From: Bradyrhizobium icense
GTDB taxonomy: Bacteria; Pseudomonadota; Alphaproteobacteria; Rhizobiales; Xanthobacteraceae
Direction: 5' to 3'
Length of the DNA stretch: 64,000 bases
Assembly: GCF_001693385.1 (NCBI RefSeq)
Contig: NZ_CP016428.1
Span: 496,001 to 560,000, forward strand
Shown here piece by piece: positions 8,640-20,281 of this stretch. Within the stretch, counting starts at the first letter, position 1; each line of letters opens with the position of its first letter. The notes under the pieces were generated by a model, which had not been told where the DNA came from, made no database searches, and saw only the letters and a program-made list of their open reading frames with translations. Both the position numbers and the translations under genes were made by a program.

Positions 8640-9203
8640 TCACCCCTTCAAAAATTCACCCGCCTTGTACAGCGAACGAAACTCCAGCCCGGCCTCGGCA
8701 AAGGCTTCGGTCGCGCCTTCCTCGCGGTCGACCATCGTGAGCACCAGCACGATCTCGCCGCCGGCCTCGCGCACGGCTTCGACCGCCTTCAGTGCCGAAC
8801 CGCCGGTGGTGGTGACGTCCTCGACGATGACGATGCGCTTGCCCTGCAGGGTCTCGCCCTTGGCCAGCCCCTCGACTGCGAGGCGGGCGCCATGTTCCTT
8901 CGGCTTCTTGCGCACGAAGAAGGCGGCGATCGGGTGGCCCTTGATCCAGGAGAGCTGCGCGATCGCGCCCGCCAGTGGGACCGCGCCCATCTCCAGACCG
9001 CCGACGAAATCAAGATTGTCGTCCTTCAGCGCCTCATAGGTCAGCTCGGCCAGAAGCGCGGCGCCTTCGGGGTCGAGCATGGTCGGCTTGAGGTTGAAAT
9101 AGAAGTCGCTCTTGCGGCCCGAGGCCAACGTGATCTCGCCGCGGCCGAACGAACGCTTGCGGATGATCTCGGCGAGGCGGGCTCGGGCGGCTGATTTGGA
9201 CAA
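8640..9203 (-). CDS. pyrE: Orotate phosphoribosyltransferase
   Basis: The 187-residue protein converts orotate and PRPP to orotidine monophosphate in pyrimidine synthesis. The PRPP-binding motif [17 protein letters not shown] is clear, and the N-terminal [16 protein letters not shown] segment is typical of alphaproteobacterial PyrE. The start codon is TTG at 9203, giving [10 protein letters not shown], which matches the family's usual N-terminus. No pyrC or pyrF is adjacent. Confidence 0.95.
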   Translation of the reverse strand: MSKSAARARLAEIIRKRSFGRGEITLASGRKSDFYFNLKPTMLDPEGAALLAELTYEALKDDNLDFVGGLEMGAVPLAGAIAQLSWIKGHPIAAFFVRKKPKEHGARLAVEGLAKGETLQGKRIVIVEDVTTTGGSALKAVEAVREAGGEIVLVLTMVDREEGATEAFAEAGLEFRSLYKAGEFLKG

Positions 9204-9398
9204 GGCGGTTTCCTAAGGGGTTTCAAGCGGAGCGCAATCTATCGGCGCTTTCAGGCACATTCCAGCGCCGATCCGGCGCCGTCAACAGGGCACAATGTCC
9301 ATCACGGCGAAGGCCGGCCAGCTCGTATTCCGTAGCCGCTGTTGTAACGCCCCGAAGTTCCGGGGTAGTGGATACGCGCTTTCGCGGGGATGACAAAA

Positions 9399-10025
9399 AT
9401 GACGATCGAACTGCACACTTGGAACACGCCGAACGGCCGCAAAATCTCGGTTGCGCTGGAGGAAATGGGGCTGCCCTACAAGGTGTTCCCGGTGAACATC
9501 ACCAAGGGCGAGCAGATGGCGCCCGCCTTTCTCAAGCTCAGCCCGAACAACAAGATCCCGGCGATCGTCGATCCCGACGGCCCCGGCGGCAAGCCGGTCA
9601 GCATCTTCGAGTCCGGCGCGATCCTGCTTTATCTCGGCGAGAAGACCGGCAAGTTCCTGCCCAAGCCGCTCTCCGAGCGCATTCCTGTCTATGAGTGGCT
9701 GATGTGGCAGATGGGCGGATTTGGGCCGATGCCGGGCCAGGTGCATCATTTCATCGCGCTGGAGAACGAAACCGACCGCGCCTATGGCCTGAAGCGCTTC
9801 ATGGCCGAAACCCGCCGGCTCTACGGCGTCCTCGACCGTCGGCTGGAGGGCCGCGAGTTCGTCGCCGACGCCCTGTCCGTCGCAGACTTCGCCATCCTCG
9901 GCTGGGCCTGGCGCCACCCGCGCCACAAGGTGGAGCTGAAGGATTTTCCGAACGTCGAGCGCTGGTACAGCGCCCTGATGGCGCGCCCAGCGACCAAGCG
10001 CGGCATGGAAGCGAAGTTGGATTGA
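9399..10025 (+). CDS. Glutathione S-transferase, Nu-class/YfcG-like
   Basis: The 208-residue protein has the N-terminal thioredoxin-fold motif WNTPNGRKISVALEE, in which the TPNGxK stretch marks the YfcG/YghU group, and IFESGAILLYL, the glutathione-binding Glu-Ser pair. The C-terminal helical domain follows. Characterised relatives have disulfide-bond reductase activity rather than classic conjugation, so the activity here is inferred. The ATG at 9399 is preferred over 9390 because the preceding bases belong to a palindromic repeat remnant. Confidence 0.87.
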   Translation: MTIELHTWNTPNGRKISVALEEMGLPYKVFPVNITKGEQMAPAFLKLSPNNKIPAIVDPDGPGGKPVSIFESGAILLYLGEKTGKFLPKPLSERIPVYEWLMWQMGGFGPMPGQVHHFIALENETDRAYGLKRFMAETRRLYGVLDRRLEGREFVADALSVADFAILGWAWRHPRHKVELKDFPNVERWYSALMARPATKRGMEAKLD

Positions 10026-10027
10026 TT

Positions 10028-10173
10028 TTCTTCTCCCTCTCCCGCTTGCGGGGGAGGGCCGGGGTGGGGGTGTTGCCGCATAAAGGACATCAGGATTCGG
10101 GGATAGATTTTCCCCCACCGCCGCGCTCTTCGAGCGCCTCGACCTTCCCCGCAAGCGGGGGAGGTAAGACAAA
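10028..10173. repeat. Inverted repeat pair CTCTCCCGCTTGCGGGGGAGG
   Basis: The left copy (ccctctcccgcttgcggggg) and right copy (cttccccgcaagcgggggagg) face each other across about 90 bp between the convergent GST and LysE genes. Each copy is itself a hairpin. It may serve as a bidirectional terminator; no gene is present here. Confidence 0.7.
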
Positions 10174-10809
10174 TCACGCCCGTTTCGCCTCGAACGCCAT
10201 CTTCACGGCAAGCCCTGCGAGCACGGTGCCCATCAGCCAGCGCTGCAGCAGCAGCCAGCTCGGCCGCGTGCCGAGAAATATCGCGATCGATCCGGCGGCG
10301 AGCACGATCATCGCATTCACGCTGACACTGATCACGATCTGGATCGCGCCGAGCGCCAGCGACTGCGTCAGCACGCTGCCAACCGTGGGATCGATGAACT
10401 GCGGCAACAGCGCCAGATACAGCATCGCGATCTTCGGATTGAGCAGATTGGTGACGAACCCCATCGCGAACAATTTGCGCGGGCCGTCCACTTGCAGCTT
10501 CTTCACCTGGAACGGCGAGCGCCCATTGGGCTTGATCGCCTGCCACGCCAGCCACAGCAAATAGGCCGCGCCGGCGAACCGCAGCGCGTCATAGGCGTAA
10601 GGCACCGCAAACAGCAGCGCCGTGATCCCAAATGCCGCGCACAGCAGGTAGAACACGAACCCGAGTGCGACGCCGCCCAGCGATACGATACCGGCCGTCG
10701 GCCCTTGCGTGATCGAGCGCGAGATCAAATAGATCATGTTCGGCCCCGGCGTCAGCACCATGCCGAGCGAGACCAGGGCAAAACCGAGCAAGGTTGCGAT
10801 GTGAGGCAT
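10174..10809 (-). CDS. LysE/RhtB-family amino-acid exporter
   Basis: The 211-residue membrane protein has about six hydrophobic segments. The N-terminal signature LTPGPNMIYLISRSI and the following GxxSLGGVALGF region define the LysE/RhtB family. Known members export amino acids such as lysine, homoserine or threonine; the substrate here cannot be told. The start MPHIATLLGFAL at 10809 is chosen because the upstream extension is hydrophilic and not conserved. Confidence 0.88.
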   Translation of the reverse strand: MPHIATLLGFALVSLGMVLTPGPNMIYLISRSITQGPTAGIVSLGGVALGFVFYLLCAAFGITALLFAVPYAYDALRFAGAAYLLWLAWQAIKPNGRSPFQVKKLQVDGPRKLFAMGFVTNLLNPKIAMLYLALLPQFIDPTVGSVLTQSLALGAIQIVISVSVNAMIVLAAGSIAIFLGTRPSWLLLQRWLMGTVLAGLAVKMAFEAKRA

Positions 10810-10924
10810 GGGAGACTCGCGGCGAATGTGCACGTTTCTAACGTGCGACACGCGGCTATGTCATTCCGCAAATTGCTCCGAGGACATTTCTGGCGGTGAT
10901 GGAGGCCCAACTGCATACACGCCT

Positions 10925-11065
10925 GTCATCGCCCGGCTTGACCCGGCGACCCAGTACGCTGCGGCCCTTCCGATGAAGTGCGATGGCCAACACGGCGGCC
11001 CGAATTGCGCCCCGCAACGCGGCACTCTGGAATGCTGGATCGCCCGGTCAAGCCGGGCGATGACA
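10925..11065. repeat. GTCAT...ATGAC palindromic repeat
   Basis: The arms tgtcatcgcccggcttgacc and gtcaagccgggcgatgaca are inverted about a variable centre of about 100 bp containing the CAGTACGCTGC motif. It fills the spacer between polA and the LysE gene and belongs to the main dispersed family of this window. Confidence 0.85.
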
Positions 11066-11076
11066 GTGTTCTTGAA

Positions 11077-14000
11077 TCAATGCGCCTCGTCCCAATTATT
11101 CGCCGCCCGCGCATCGACCTGCAGCGGCACCGACAGCGCCACCGCCGGGAACGGCGCGTCCTGCATCACGTGCTGCACCACCGGCAGCGTCGCCGCCACT
11201 TCGTCGTCGGGCACCTCGAAGATCAGCTCGTCATGCACCTGCAACAGCATCTGCGCCGACAGCTTCTTCTCCGCCAGCGCATCTTCCATCCGGATCATGG
11301 CGCGGCGGATGATGTCGGCGGCGGTGCCCTGCAGGCGCGCGTTGATCGCGGCGCGCTCGTTGAAGGAGCGGATCGAGGCGTTGGAGGCCTTGATGTCGGG
11401 GTAGTGACACTTCCGGCCGAACAGGGTCAGCACGTAGCCGTTGGTGCGGCAGAAATCCCGTGTCTCGTCCATGTAGGCGCGGATGCCCGGGAAGCGCTCG
11501 AAATATTTCTTGATGTAGGCGGAGGCTTCCTCGCGGGCGATGCCGAGCTGGTTGGCGAGCCCGAATGCGGAGATGCCGTAGATGATGCCGAAATTGATCG
11601 CCTTCGCACGCCGCCGCACTTCGCCCGGCATGTCCTTGATTGGCACGCCGAACATTTCGGATGCCGTCATCGCGTGAATGTCGAGCCCGTCCCGGAACGC
11701 CTGCTTCAGCACGGGAATGTCGGCGATCTCGGCGAGCAGCCGCAATTCGATCTGCGAGTAATCCGCCGACACCAGCTTGTGGCCGGGCGTCGCGATAAAG
11801 GCGCGGCGGATCTTGCGGCCGTCCTCGGTGCGAACCGGTATGTTCTGCAGGTTCGGCTCGTTCGACGACAAGCGCCCCGTGGTGGTCGCGGCCAGCGCGT
11901 AAGTCGTGTGCACGCGATGGGTCTGCGGATGCACGTAATTCGGCAGCGCGTCGGTATAGGTCGATTTCAGTTTCGAGACCTGCCGCCACTCCAGAATCTT
12001 CTTCGGAAATTCGTGGCCCTGTTCGGCGAGTTCGTCGAGAATCTGCGCCGAGGTCGACCACGCGCCGGTCTTGGTCTTGGTGCCGCCGGGTATGCCCATC
12101 TTGCCGAAGATGATGTCGCCGATCTGCTTGGGGCTGCCGACATTGATCGGCTCGCCGGCGATCTCCTGCAACTCGGCCTCGACGCGCGCCGCGGTCTGGG
12201 CGAAATCGCCGGATAGCCGCGACAGCACTTGCCGATCGATCGAGATGCCGCGCCGCTCCATCCGCGCCAGCACGGTGACCAGCGGCCGCTCCAGGGTCTC
12301 ATAGACGGTCGTCATGTGCTCCGCGGCGAGGCGCGGCTTGAGCACGCGATGCAGCCGCAGGATCATATCGGCGCTTTCGGCTGAATAAGCAGATGCCTTG
12401 TCGATCGCGACCTGGTCGAAGGTCAGCTTGTTCTTGCCGTTGCCGATCAGCTCGCTTTCGCTCGTGACGGCATGGCCAAACCAACGTTCGGCGAGTGATC
12501 CCAGCGCATGTGAATTGCGCCCGGCGTCGAGCGCATACGACATCAATTGCGCGTCGTCGACGTTGCACAGCGTGATGCCGTGCTGCGCCAGAATCACGGC
12601 GTTGAACTTGATGTCGAAGCCGATCTTGAGAATGCCCTGTGATTCCAGCAGCGGCTGCAACCCCGCCAGCGCCTCGGCGGCCGTGATCTGGTCCGGCGCG
12701 AGGCCAGCGTCGAACAGGCCTGCGCCGCCGCCGGATTGCTTGTGCGTGAGTGGAATATAGCAGGCGTCGTTTGGCGCCAGCGCCAGCGCGATGCCGCAGA
12801 TATCGGCCTGCATCGGATCGTCAGAACTCGCCTTGGCGTCGATCGCAAACGTGCCGGCGTCATAGGCCCGCGCAACCCAGGCGTTGAGCTCATCGAACGT
12901 GCGGATGGTCTGGTACTTGTTGCGGTCGACCGGCAACTTTCGCGCGGCTTCGGCGCGTGCGGTGGCGAGCGAGATCGGCGTGCCCTTGTGGCTCGCGGCC
13001 TTGTCCTGCTTGTCGCCGCCGGTCTTGCCCGGTGCAGCGCCAGCTTTGCCTGTGGGCGGGCTATCGAACAGCGTCGCGCCTTCGTAGCCTTCCGGCTTCT
13101 TGCCCGAGGGCGGCACCGCGAAAACGCTGGCGCCGCTCTTGTTGCCGGCGTCCGGCTCGATATCGGCCGGATCGATCTGTGAGTATTCGGCGACACGGCG
13201 GGTGAGGGTGGAAAACTCCATCGCCTTGAGGAAGGCGATCAGCTTGCGCGCATCCGGCTCGTGCACGGCGAGGTCGTCGAGCGGCACTTCGAGATCGACC
13301 TTGTCGTCGAGCAGCACCAGTTGCCGCGAGATCCGCGCCTTCTCGGCGTTCTCGATCAGGGCCTCGCGCCGCTTCGGCTGCTTGATCTCGCCGGCGCGCT
13401 GCAGCAGCGTTTCAAGATCGCCATATTCGACGATCAGTTGCGCCGCGGTCTTGACGCCGATACCGGGCACGCCCGGCACATTGTCGGTGGAATCGCCGGC
13501 CAAAGCCTGCACCTCGACCACCTTCTCCGGCGGCACGCCGAATTTCTCGATCACCTCGGCGACCCCGAGGCGCCGGTCCTTCATGGTGTCGTACATGGTG
13601 ACGCAGTCGGTCACGAGCTGCATCAAGTCCTTGTCCGAGGACACGATGGTGGCGGTAGCACCGCGCTCGCAGGCGATCCGCACATAGGTCGCGATCAGAT
13701 CGTCGGCTTCGTAGCCGACTTGCTCGAGGCAGGGCAGGTCGAACGCGCGCACCGCCTCGCGGATCAACGCGAACTGCGGGATCAGGTCGTCGGGTGCCGG
13801 CGGCCGATGCGCCTTGTAATCGGGATAAAGCTTGTTGCGGAACGTGATTTCCGACTTGTCGAACACGATCGCCAGATGCGTCGGCCGGTTATCCTCGGGC
13901 ATTTCGCGGAGCAGCTTCCACAGCATGTTGCAGAAGCCGAGCACGGCGTTGACCTGCAGCCCGTCGGATTTGCGGTTCAACGGCGGCAGCGCGTGATAGG

Positions 14001-14133
14001 CGCGGAAAATGTAGGAGGAACCGTCGACCAGGAACACGTGGTCGCCCTTGGCGGGGGCTTTGGCGGGCGCCTTGGCAGGGGCCTTGGTGGCGGGAGCGGG
14101 TTTCGCGGCGGCTTTGGGGGCTGATTTCGGCAT
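11077..14133 (-). CDS. polA: DNA polymerase I, proofreading site apparently inactive
   Basis: The 1018-residue protein has all three Pol I domains. The Lys/Ala/Pro repeat tail (residues 2-30) is followed by an intact 5'-3' flap nuclease (DGSSYIFRA, YEADDL, SSDKDL, GDSTDNVPG). The 3'-5' exonuclease fold at about 405-600 is recognisable, but its acidic residues are lost. Exo I reads FAIDAKAS, so the Glu is Lys434; Exo II reads KFNAV, so the Asp is Asn511; Exo III reads YSAES, so the Asp is Ser587. The polymerase domain is intact (DYSQIELR, RRAKAINFGIIYG, LQVHDELIFEV). It is expected to do Okazaki-fragment maturation and repair synthesis without proofreading. Confidence 0.95.
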   Translation of the reverse strand: MPKSAPKAAAKPAPATKAPAKAPAKAPAKGDHVFLVDGSSYIFRAYHALPPLNRKSDGLQVNAVLGFCNMLWKLLREMPEDNRPTHLAIVFDKSEITFRNKLYPDYKAHRPPAPDDLIPQFALIREAVRAFDLPCLEQVGYEADDLIATYVRIACERGATATIVSSDKDLMQLVTDCVTMYDTMKDRRLGVAEVIEKFGVPPEKVVEVQALAGDSTDNVPGVPGIGVKTAAQLIVEYGDLETLLQRAGEIKQPKRREALIENAEKARISRQLVLLDDKVDLEVPLDDLAVHEPDARKLIAFLKAMEFSTLTRRVAEYSQIDPADIEPDAGNKSGASVFAVPPSGKKPEGYEGATLFDSPPTGKAGAAPGKTGGDKQDKAASHKGTPISLATARAEAARKLPVDRNKYQTIRTFDELNAWVARAYDAGTFAIDAKASSDDPMQADICGIALALAPNDACYIPLTHKQSGGGAGLFDAGLAPDQITAAEALAGLQPLLESQGILKIGFDIKFNAVILAQHGITLCNVDDAQLMSYALDAGRNSHALGSLAERWFGHAVTSESELIGNGKNKLTFDQVAIDKASAYSAESADMILRLHRVLKPRLAAEHMTTVYETLERPLVTVLARMERRGISIDRQVLSRLSGDFAQTAARVEAELQEIAGEPINVGSPKQIGDIIFGKMGIPGGTKTKTGAWSTSAQILDELAEQGHEFPKKILEWRQVSKLKSTYTDALPNYVHPQTHRVHTTYALAATTTGRLSSNEPNLQNIPVRTEDGRKIRRAFIATPGHKLVSADYSQIELRLLAEIADIPVLKQAFRDGLDIHAMTASEMFGVPIKDMPGEVRRRAKAINFGIIYGISAFGLANQLGIAREEASAYIKKYFERFPGIRAYMDETRDFCRTNGYVLTLFGRKCHYPDIKASNASIRSFNERAAINARLQGTAADIIRRAMIRMEDALAEKKLSAQMLLQVHDELIFEVPDDEVAATLPVVQHVMQDAPFPAVALSVPLQVDARAANNWDEAH

Positions 14134-14220
14134 GGCCGAAATTTAGGGATTTTTGCGCGGAATGACAGCCTGGGGAGAGGGATTTTGAGCCCAATACACA
14201 CCCGTCGTCACCCGCACCGC

Positions 14221-14343
14221 CGTCATCACCCGCGAAGGCGGGTGATCCAGTACGCCGCGGCGGTCGTGTTCAACTGAGCGAGCCCGGCGTACTGGGTCGC
14301 CCGGTCCTAGTGCGCAATTGCGCACAAGGCCGGGCGATGACAG
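14221..14343. repeat. GTCAT...ATGAC palindromic repeat
   Basis: It starts cgtcatcacccgcgaaggcg and ends aaggccgggcgatgacagg, with CCAGTACGCCGCGG and GCGTACTGGG inside in opposite orientation. It occupies the spacer between polA and the acyltransferase gene. Confidence 0.85.
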
Positions 14344-14358
14344 GCAGGGTGTGTCAAC

Positions 14359-15411
14359 CTACTCCGCCGGCTGCAGCGCCGGAGCGGCCTTTTTCGGCAC
14401 GATCCAGAACGCGGCCGGCCGCTCGAACAGGAAGTTCGCCCGCAGCGCCAGCGCCAGGCGCCAGATCACCACCGCCCCCGCGACGCCCGCAACCGTCACG
14501 ATCAGCGAGATCATCCCGATATCGGTGATCAGGCCGGTCTTCAAAAGCAGCGTTCGGGTCACCGCCATCGGCAGGAAGAAGGCGAGATAGATGACGATGG
14601 AATGCTCGCCGCAATAGCGCAGGAAGTTCAGCCACTGCATGCGCGCCAGCAGCGTGCCCGCCACGATGATGGCGCCGGCGCCCGCAAAGCCGAGTGCCAG
14701 TGAAACGAGCGGCCATTCGTCAAAGCCGGATACGACCAGCGCACCGTTGACGAGCGTCCACAACGCGACGCCCACGAGGGCGAGGGCCGGGCGCGCCCGC
14801 GCGCGGTCCGACAACGCGAACACGTAGTTGGCAAGCAGGTAGCCGGAATAGAAATAGACGAAACGCCCGCAGAATTCATCGATCACGGTCCAGCCGGTCG
14901 TGATATGCGCCATCTCGAGTGCCGCGGCAGCGAGCCAGATCGCGAGCGGCGGGACGCCACGCAACAGTTTTGTGACAACGAAGAACACCGGCAACAAGTA
15001 AATGAACCACAGCGTGCCGAACGGCTCGATGAAGGATTCCAGATACATGAATCCGACATGCCGCCAACCCGATTCGGCGGCGAAGCCAGGAGCCTTGAAG
15101 CCGAACTGAATCGTCACCCACAGCACATAAAAATAAGCGAAGTGCAGGACCTTGCGGTCGAGATAGGTACGCCAGTCACGGTCGATGACAACGGCAAGAA
15201 ACAGGCCCGAAATCAGGAAGAAATCCGGCATCCGGAACGGTTTTGCGAACATCACGAACGCATGCATGAAGCCGGTCTGGCCGGCCGCCGCTTCGACCCC
15301 CAGCACCGAATGCATCATCACCACCATGACGATGCAGATGCCCTTGGCGTAGTCCACCCAGTCGATGCGGGTGGAGCGTTCCGTGACGGCGGATGTACCG
15401 TTTGAAGTCAT
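14359..15411 (-). CDS. Acyltransferase-3 family membrane protein
   Basis: The 350-residue protein has about ten hydrophobic segments. The N-terminal IDWVDYAKGICIVMVVMMHS is the hallmark of the acyltransferase-3 family, followed by FFLISGLFLA and a WFIYLLPVFF segment. Known relatives O-acetylate or O-succinylate surface glycans such as periplasmic glucans, exopolysaccharide or O-antigen (OafA, OpgC, NodX). The neighbouring UDP-glucose dehydrogenase, transcribed divergently, is compatible with a role in surface polysaccharide, but the acceptor is unknown. Confidence 0.85.
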   Translation of the reverse strand: MTSNGTSAVTERSTRIDWVDYAKGICIVMVVMMHSVLGVEAAAGQTGFMHAFVMFAKPFRMPDFFLISGLFLAVVIDRDWRTYLDRKVLHFAYFYVLWVTIQFGFKAPGFAAESGWRHVGFMYLESFIEPFGTLWFIYLLPVFFVVTKLLRGVPPLAIWLAAAALEMAHITTGWTVIDEFCGRFVYFYSGYLLANYVFALSDRARARPALALVGVALWTLVNGALVVSGFDEWPLVSLALGFAGAGAIIVAGTLLARMQWLNFLRYCGEHSIVIYLAFFLPMAVTRTLLLKTGLITDIGMISLIVTVAGVAGAVVIWRLALALRANFLFERPAAFWIVPKKAAPALQPAE

Positions 15412-15594
15412 CGGTGTCCCTTTTCGGCGCGAGGCGGCCGCATCTTCGGCCTGATCTGTTGCTTTCTCCTTTATTCATACAAATGACATGCCGGTTTCCG
15501 GGCGGTTTTTCCGGTTTCCCCTTTGCTGAAAAAAATGCTCTAAGACGCCCGCGAATTCGGGGTTGGCGTTAACCATCAAATACGGATTGTTTTC

Positions 15595-16911
15595 ATGCGA
15601 ATCGCCATGATTGGCACGGGCTATGTGGGGCTGGTCTCCGGCGCCTGCTTTGCCGATTTCGGCCACCAGGTCACCTGCGTGGACAAGGACGCCGGCAAGA
15701 TCGAAGCCCTGCGCCGAGGCGAGATCCCGATTTTCGAGCCCGGGCTCGACGCGCTGGTGGCCTCCAACGTCAAGGCCAGGCGGCTGGATTTCACCACCGA
15801 TCTGACGGCGCCGGTGGCGGAAGCCGACGCCGTGTTCATTGCGGTCGGAACGCCCTCGCGGCGTGGCGACGGCCATGCCGACCTCACTTACGTCTACAGC
15901 GCCGCGCGCGAGATCGCAGCCGCGCTGTCCGGCTTCACCGTGGTGGTGACCAAATCGACCGTGCCGGTCGGCACTGGCGATGAGGTCGAGCGGCTGATCC
16001 GCGAGGCCAATCCGTCGGCCGACGTCGTGGTCGCCTCCAATCCGGAATTCTTGCGCGAGGGCGCGGCGATCCGCGACTTCAAATTCCCCGACCGCATCGT
16101 GGTCGGCACCGATGATGAACGCGGGCGCAAGGTGCTCGGCGATGTTTACCGGCCGCTGTCGCTCAACCAGGCGCCGCTGATGTTCACCGCGCGGCGCACC
16201 GCTGAACTGATCAAATATGCGGCGAACGCGTTCCTCGCCACCAAGATCACCTTCATCAACGAGATCGCCGATCTCTCGGAAAAGGTCGGCGCCGACGTGC
16301 AGCAAGTCGCGCGCGGCATCGGACTCGACAACCGCATCGGCTCAAAGTTCCTGCATGCCGGTCCGGGCTTCGGCGGCTCCTGCTTTCCGAAGGATACGCG
16401 CGCGCTGGTCAAGATCGCCCAGGATCATGACGTGCAGCTTCGCATCGTCGAGGCCGTGCTCGGCGTCAACGACATCAGAAAGCGCGCGATGGCGCGCAAG
16501 GTGTCGAATGCCGCCGGCAACCTGCGCGGCAAGACCGTCGCGGTGCTCGGCCTCACCTTCAAGCCGGATACCGACGACATGCGCGAGGCGCCGTCGATTC
16601 CGCTGGTGACGGGCCTGCTCGACATGGGCGCGAAAGTGCGCGCGCACGATCCGGTTGGCATGGAGCAGGCGAAGAAGGAGCTGCCCGAGATCGAATATTG
16701 CACCGACCCCTACGAATGCGCGCGCGGCGCCGATGCGCTGGTGATCGTCACCGAGTGGGTCCAGTTCCGGGCGCTTGATCTGGCGCGCCTGAAGAATGAA
16801 ATGGCGCAGCCCGTCGTGGTCGACCTGCGCAACATCTACCGCCCCGAGGACATGGCCGCGCAGGGCTTTATCTATGAGAGCGTGGGACGGGCACCTGAGC
16901 CGAAGGTGTAG
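15595..16911 (+). CDS. ugd: UDP-glucose 6-dehydrogenase
   Basis: The 438-residue enzyme oxidises UDP-glucose to UDP-glucuronate, a precursor for acidic polysaccharides. The N-terminal NAD-binding motif is MIGTGYVGLVSGACFADFGH; the catalytic cysteine lies in PGFGGSCFPKDTRAL; the C-terminal UDP-binding domain contains VLGLTFKPDTDDMREAPS. Length is normal for the family. It is divergent from the acyltransferase with a 183-bp spacer. Confidence 0.95.
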   Translation: MRIAMIGTGYVGLVSGACFADFGHQVTCVDKDAGKIEALRRGEIPIFEPGLDALVASNVKARRLDFTTDLTAPVAEADAVFIAVGTPSRRGDGHADLTYVYSAAREIAAALSGFTVVVTKSTVPVGTGDEVERLIREANPSADVVVASNPEFLREGAAIRDFKFPDRIVVGTDDERGRKVLGDVYRPLSLNQAPLMFTARRTAELIKYAANAFLATKITFINEIADLSEKVGADVQQVARGIGLDNRIGSKFLHAGPGFGGSCFPKDTRALVKIAQDHDVQLRIVEAVLGVNDIRKRAMARKVSNAAGNLRGKTVAVLGLTFKPDTDDMREAPSIPLVTGLLDMGAKVRAHDPVGMEQAKKELPEIEYCTDPYECARGADALVIVTEWVQFRALDLARLKNEMAQPVVVDLRNIYRPEDMAAQGFIYESVGRAPEPKV

Positions 16912-16923
16912 CCGCAACCACAG

Positions 16924-17018
16924 TTGTCATACCCCGCGCAGGCGGGGTATCCAGTACGCACGGTCTTCGTAATCAGAAACGTCTGCGTTTACTGGATCAC
17001 CCGCTTTCGCGGATGATG
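16924..17018. repeat. GTCAT...ATGAC palindromic repeat
   Basis: The arms gtcataccccgcgcaggcgg and ccgctttcgcggatgatgac enclose GGGTATCCAGTACGC and its inverted counterpart TTTACTGGATCACC. It lies between ugd and hrpB, immediately upstream of the latter's unusual TTG start. Confidence 0.8.
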
Positions 17019-17032
17019 ACGGATGAGAGATA

Positions 17033-19510
<2,478 letters not shown>

Positions 19511-19648
19511 GATACGCGGGTCAAGCCCGCTCGCCCGTTAACACTTCACTCATCCTTTTCGTCAAAATGGCAAGCCCGGCCATCGCCGTTAGTCGCGGTT
19601 TCGCGGCTGGCATGGTGATATCGGCGGCCCGGCAATCGAGTGTAGCGT

Positions 19649-20164
19649 ATGCGTAACCTGATGATCCTTGCCGCCGTCCTGGTCGGCCTCGGCACCTACA
19701 TGGCGCAGATGGCAGACAAGATGTCGCCGGCCTCGGCCTCCGCCAGCGCATCACCGAAAAACGCTCCCGCCCGAACGGTCGCACAAGCTTCCAGCCGCAG
19801 CCTCGACATTCCCCGCGACGCGCGCGGCCATTTCCAGACCGATGGCCGCATCGACGGGCAGCGCATCAACTTCATGGTCGACACCGGCGCCTCGCTGGTG
19901 GCGCTGAACGAGAAGTCGGCGGCCCGCTTCGGCCTGCGCCCCTCACGCAGCGACTACAACGCCACCGTCTCCACCGCCAACGGCACCATCAAGGCCGCGC
20001 GCACGCGGCTTGCGATGATCGAACTCGGCGGTCTCGTGGTGCGCGATGTCGACGCCGTGGTGCTTCCGGACGAGGCCCTGTCGGAGAACCTGCTCGGGCT
20101 GTCGTTCCTCTCGAAGCTGAAGCGCTTCGAATATGCCAACGGCAAAATGGTGCTGGAACAGTAA
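19649..20164 (+). CDS. Retropepsin-like aspartic protease (TIGR02281 type)
   Basis: The 171-residue protein has an N-terminal hydrophobic anchor (LMILAAVLVGLGTYMAQM), a short Ala/Ser linker, then one retropepsin domain with the active-site motif FMVDTGASLVAL and the later LLGLSFLSKLKRF segment. A single copy implies a homodimer, as in retroviral proteases. It is likely periplasmic and anchored; substrate unknown. It follows hrpB by about 140 bp and precedes the phosphomannomutase by about 120 bp. Confidence 0.87.
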   Translation: MRNLMILAAVLVGLGTYMAQMADKMSPASASASASPKNAPARTVAQASSRSLDIPRDARGHFQTDGRIDGQRINFMVDTGASLVALNEKSAARFGLRPSRSDYNATVSTANGTIKAARTRLAMIELGGLVVRDVDAVVLPDEALSENLLGLSFLSKLKRFEYANGKMVLEQ

Positions 20165-20281
20165 GGTTACCCGGCTACCAAACCGCCGCAATTGACCGTC
20201 AAAACGCGTCGGCCCGCCTTTCGCCCGGCCTACGCTTTCGCTATGGCTGCGGTTCCCTCGCATTCACGACAAGGCCATCTC

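Noticed and set aside
10925..11065. CRISPR array from regularly spaced palindromes
   Set aside because: Repeats are single or paired inverted arms between genes, not direct repeats with unique spacers, and no cas gene is present.
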